This document shows positions 4,590 through 5,467 of a DNA stretch of 5,467 nt, piece by piece; position 1 is the first letter of the stretch, and each line of letters begins with the position of its first letter. The stretch spans positions 1 through 5,467 of the forward strand of contig CAMYBM010000028.1 in NCBI GenBank assembly GCA_947253995.1. The letters run 5' to 3'. Both the position numbers and the translations under genes were made by a program. This stretch comes from an uncultured Candidatus Saccharibacteria bacterium (GTDB taxonomy: Bacteria > Patescibacteriota > Saccharimonadia > Saccharimonadales > Saccharimonadaceae). The notes beneath the pieces were generated by a model, which did not search any database, was not told where the DNA came from, and saw nothing but the letters and a program-made list of their open reading frames with translations.

Positions 4590-5030
4590 GCGTCTTAAGG
4601 CGCAGCAGCGGGCGTCATTCGTTTGCCACGTCGTGTTGCAATTGAGGCAATGGTAGCGTAGGGTATCTTGGCTCTGTACGCCGGTTTGGCCACAGCAAGG
4701 GCAGCAGGAGCGACGATGTAGCCAGTCACGATAACTGTCGAGCGCCCCTTCGATATATTTAGATGGGATGGTGATGTCGTATTTTTGGCCGATAGTAGTA
4801 GCCATATCCCAAGCGGCACGCTCTTGATGCAGCAGGTCGATATCTTGGTAGTAGGTGGTATGATGCAAAATACCGTGGCCAGTCTCGTGGAGAAGATCAA
4901 AAATGTTATTCGCGTAGGTTATTTTTTGCGTATCGGCCGACCATTTGGCGGTTGTTCCACGGCAAAAATGTAGCTGTGGGTAGTCGCACTTTAGTTGGCT
5001 GGCTAGCTGTTCGCTACTAATGGTAGACAT
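4572..5030 (-). CDS. ImmA/IrrE-like small metallopeptidase with C-terminal zinc ribbon
   Basis: This 152-residue soluble protein is a probable zinc protease. HETGH at 48-52 gives the two His ligands and the catalytic Glu-49. Glu-70 in HQERAAWDMA fits the third zinc ligand of the DUF955/ImmA-IrrE group. The N-terminal 40 residues (TAKWSADTQKITY) match the strands before the active site. A zinc ribbon follows: Cys-110 and Cys-113 (CPCCG), then Cys-128 and Cys-131 (CLNC), then WQTNDARCC and a basic end. I recall the same order in small Saccharibacteria proteins. The family is known for cleaving repressors (ImmA) or acting in stress response (IrrE). No repressor gene lies beside it here, so the substrate is unknown. 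The ATG at 5030 lacks an RBS, but a promoter ends 6 nt upstream, so translation is probably leaderless. Confidence 0.9.
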   Translation of the reverse strand: MSTISSEQLASQLKCDYPQLHFCRGTTAKWSADTQKITYANNIFDLLHETGHGILHHTTYYQDIDLLHQERAAWDMATTIGQKYDITIPSKYIEGALDSYRDWLHRRSCCPCCGQTGVQSQDTLRYHCLNCNTTWQTNDARCCALRRKKCPS

Positions 5031-5036
5031 GATTGT

Positions 5037-5065
5037 ATTATAGCTAGATGATCTGTTGAACGCAA
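5037..5065 (-). promoter_or_regulatory. Promoter giving a leaderless transcript of the metallopeptidase
   Basis: Read on the minus strand: TTGCGT (5065-5060), a 17-bp spacer and a consensus TATAAT (5042-5037). Six bases (ACAATC) separate the -10 from the ATG whose A is at 5030. The expected transcription start is therefore at or within a base or two of the start codon. There is no room for a ribosome-binding site. Confidence 0.75.
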
Positions 5066-5086
5066 TTCAGCAATAAGCATAAACTC

Positions 5087-5116
5087 TTGACAGTTTGGGG
5101 GTAATTATGCAAAAAT
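5087..5116 (+). promoter_or_regulatory. Possible promoter of the partial downstream gene
   Basis: A perfect TTGACA (5087-5092) is followed after 18 bp by AAAAAT (5111-5116), preceded by TGC (5108-5110). The -10 is only a 4/6 match but keeps the two most conserved positions and the extended TG. The predicted start is near 5123, leaving about 24 nt to the ATG. It is divergent from the metallopeptidase promoter within a 116-bp gap. Confidence 0.45.
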
Positions 5117-5146
5117 TATAGCAGGTAAAGTATAAATAGGATTAAC

Positions 5147-5467
5147 ATGGGCATTAATAATATGAATAAACCATCAACCAATGAGCGGCCTTTGACATAC
5201 GCTGAAGCGCATGAGCGATACGGCAAATTAAATCGTATCAAAGCAGCTATCGGTAAGTTTGCCGTCGCCGCAGTGCATCCAGTAGAGCTGTTCCGCAATC
5301 ATCAAGAAAAGCTTAGGAAGCGACAAGAATTTATCGATAAATATGCGCCAAAAGCTGTATGGACCAATGCTAAGGATGCAGCGAAAGGTGTGTATCCAAA
5401 GGAACACGAAGCTGAGAAATTCGATGACTTAGAGCGCGAAGCAGAGTCTTACCGCAATCAAGAAAAG
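5147..5467 (+). CDS. Hypothetical charged protein, 5' part only
   Basis: An open frame of 107 codons runs from the ATG at 5147 to the window edge with no stop, so the gene is truncated by the window and its full length is unknown. AGGA (5138-5141) lies 5 nt before the ATG. A second in-frame ATG at 5162 has no RBS. The visible part has no signal peptide or membrane helix. It is rich in Lys, Glu and Arg and looks helical (YAEAHERYGKLNRIKAAIG; EKLRKRQEFIDKYAPKA; HEAEKFDDLEREAESYRNQ), possibly with coiled-coil character. I do not recognise it. Its promoter is divergent from that of the metallopeptidase, so the two might be co-regulated, but nothing else links them. Confidence 0.75.
   Translation, partial: MGINNMNKPSTNERPLTYAEAHERYGKLNRIKAAIGKFAVAAVHPVELFRNHQEKLRKRQEFIDKYAPKAVWTNAKDAAKGVYPKEHEAEKFDDLEREAESYRNQEK

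Noticed and set aside
4595..4973. Frames overlapping the metallopeptidase (4595-4900 minus, 4785-4973 plus)
   Set aside because: The HETGH and zinc-ribbon frame explains this stretch.
2..5030. Recoded TGA, as in Gracilibacteria or Absconditabacteria
   Set aside because: All seven complete genes end in TAA (4) or TAG (3), which drew attention. However, the frames are long without any TGA inside and Gly uses GGN, so the standard code is sufficient.
5116..5298. Minus-strand 60-residue frame with a hydrophobic end
   Set aside because: It is opposite the open plus-strand gene starting at 5147, which has an RBS. The hydrophobic residues come from AT-rich antisense codons.

Overview
The window is a gene-dense piece of a bacterial genome of moderate G+C, with short intergenic gaps and the standard genetic code. 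It most likely comes from Candidatus Saccharibacteria (TM7) or a close relative in the candidate phyla radiation. This rests on recalled family resemblance, not a search: the small HExxH metallopeptidase with a C-terminal zinc ribbon on the minus strand, the single-domain KGG protein, and the small secreted proteins with divergent mature regions all look like that group. A Firmicute is the main alternative, because the surface-protein cassette resembles the WxL/csc loci of lactobacilli and enterococci.

Positions 1-3350 hold four exported or membrane proteins on the plus strand. Two paralogous secreted proteins (2-550 and 739-1302) share an almost identical signal-peptide sequence at the DNA level but have diverged mature domains. 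They are followed by a DUF916-like, single-pass membrane protein (1500-2519). That gene overlaps by one base a second single-pass protein (2519-3292), which carries an APNTG motif before its C-terminal membrane anchor. Together they resemble the parts of a Gram-positive csc/WxL complex: small secreted WxL-type proteins, a WxL-interacting protein and a small sorting-signal protein. I infer that they form a cell-surface complex.

Positions 3351-4542 hold an unrecognised cytoplasmic protein (3560-4135) behind a near-consensus promoter, then a KGG-repeat protein (4294-4542). The KGG gene has a strong promoter and a structured leader of about 79 nt, containing a GAAA-capped hairpin followed by four T's. 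Positions 4543-5467 hold a convergent minus-strand ImmA/IrrE-like metallopeptidase (4572-5030), apparently made from a leaderless mRNA, and the start of a charged hypothetical protein (from 5147) that runs off the window.

The transcription signals are unusually clear. The promoters of 739, 1500, 3560 and 4294 are extended -10 elements, and a hairpin terminator follows every plus-strand unit that ends in the window. The only polycistronic unit visible is 1500-3292. I see no tRNA, rRNA, CRISPR array, insertion sequence or origin.
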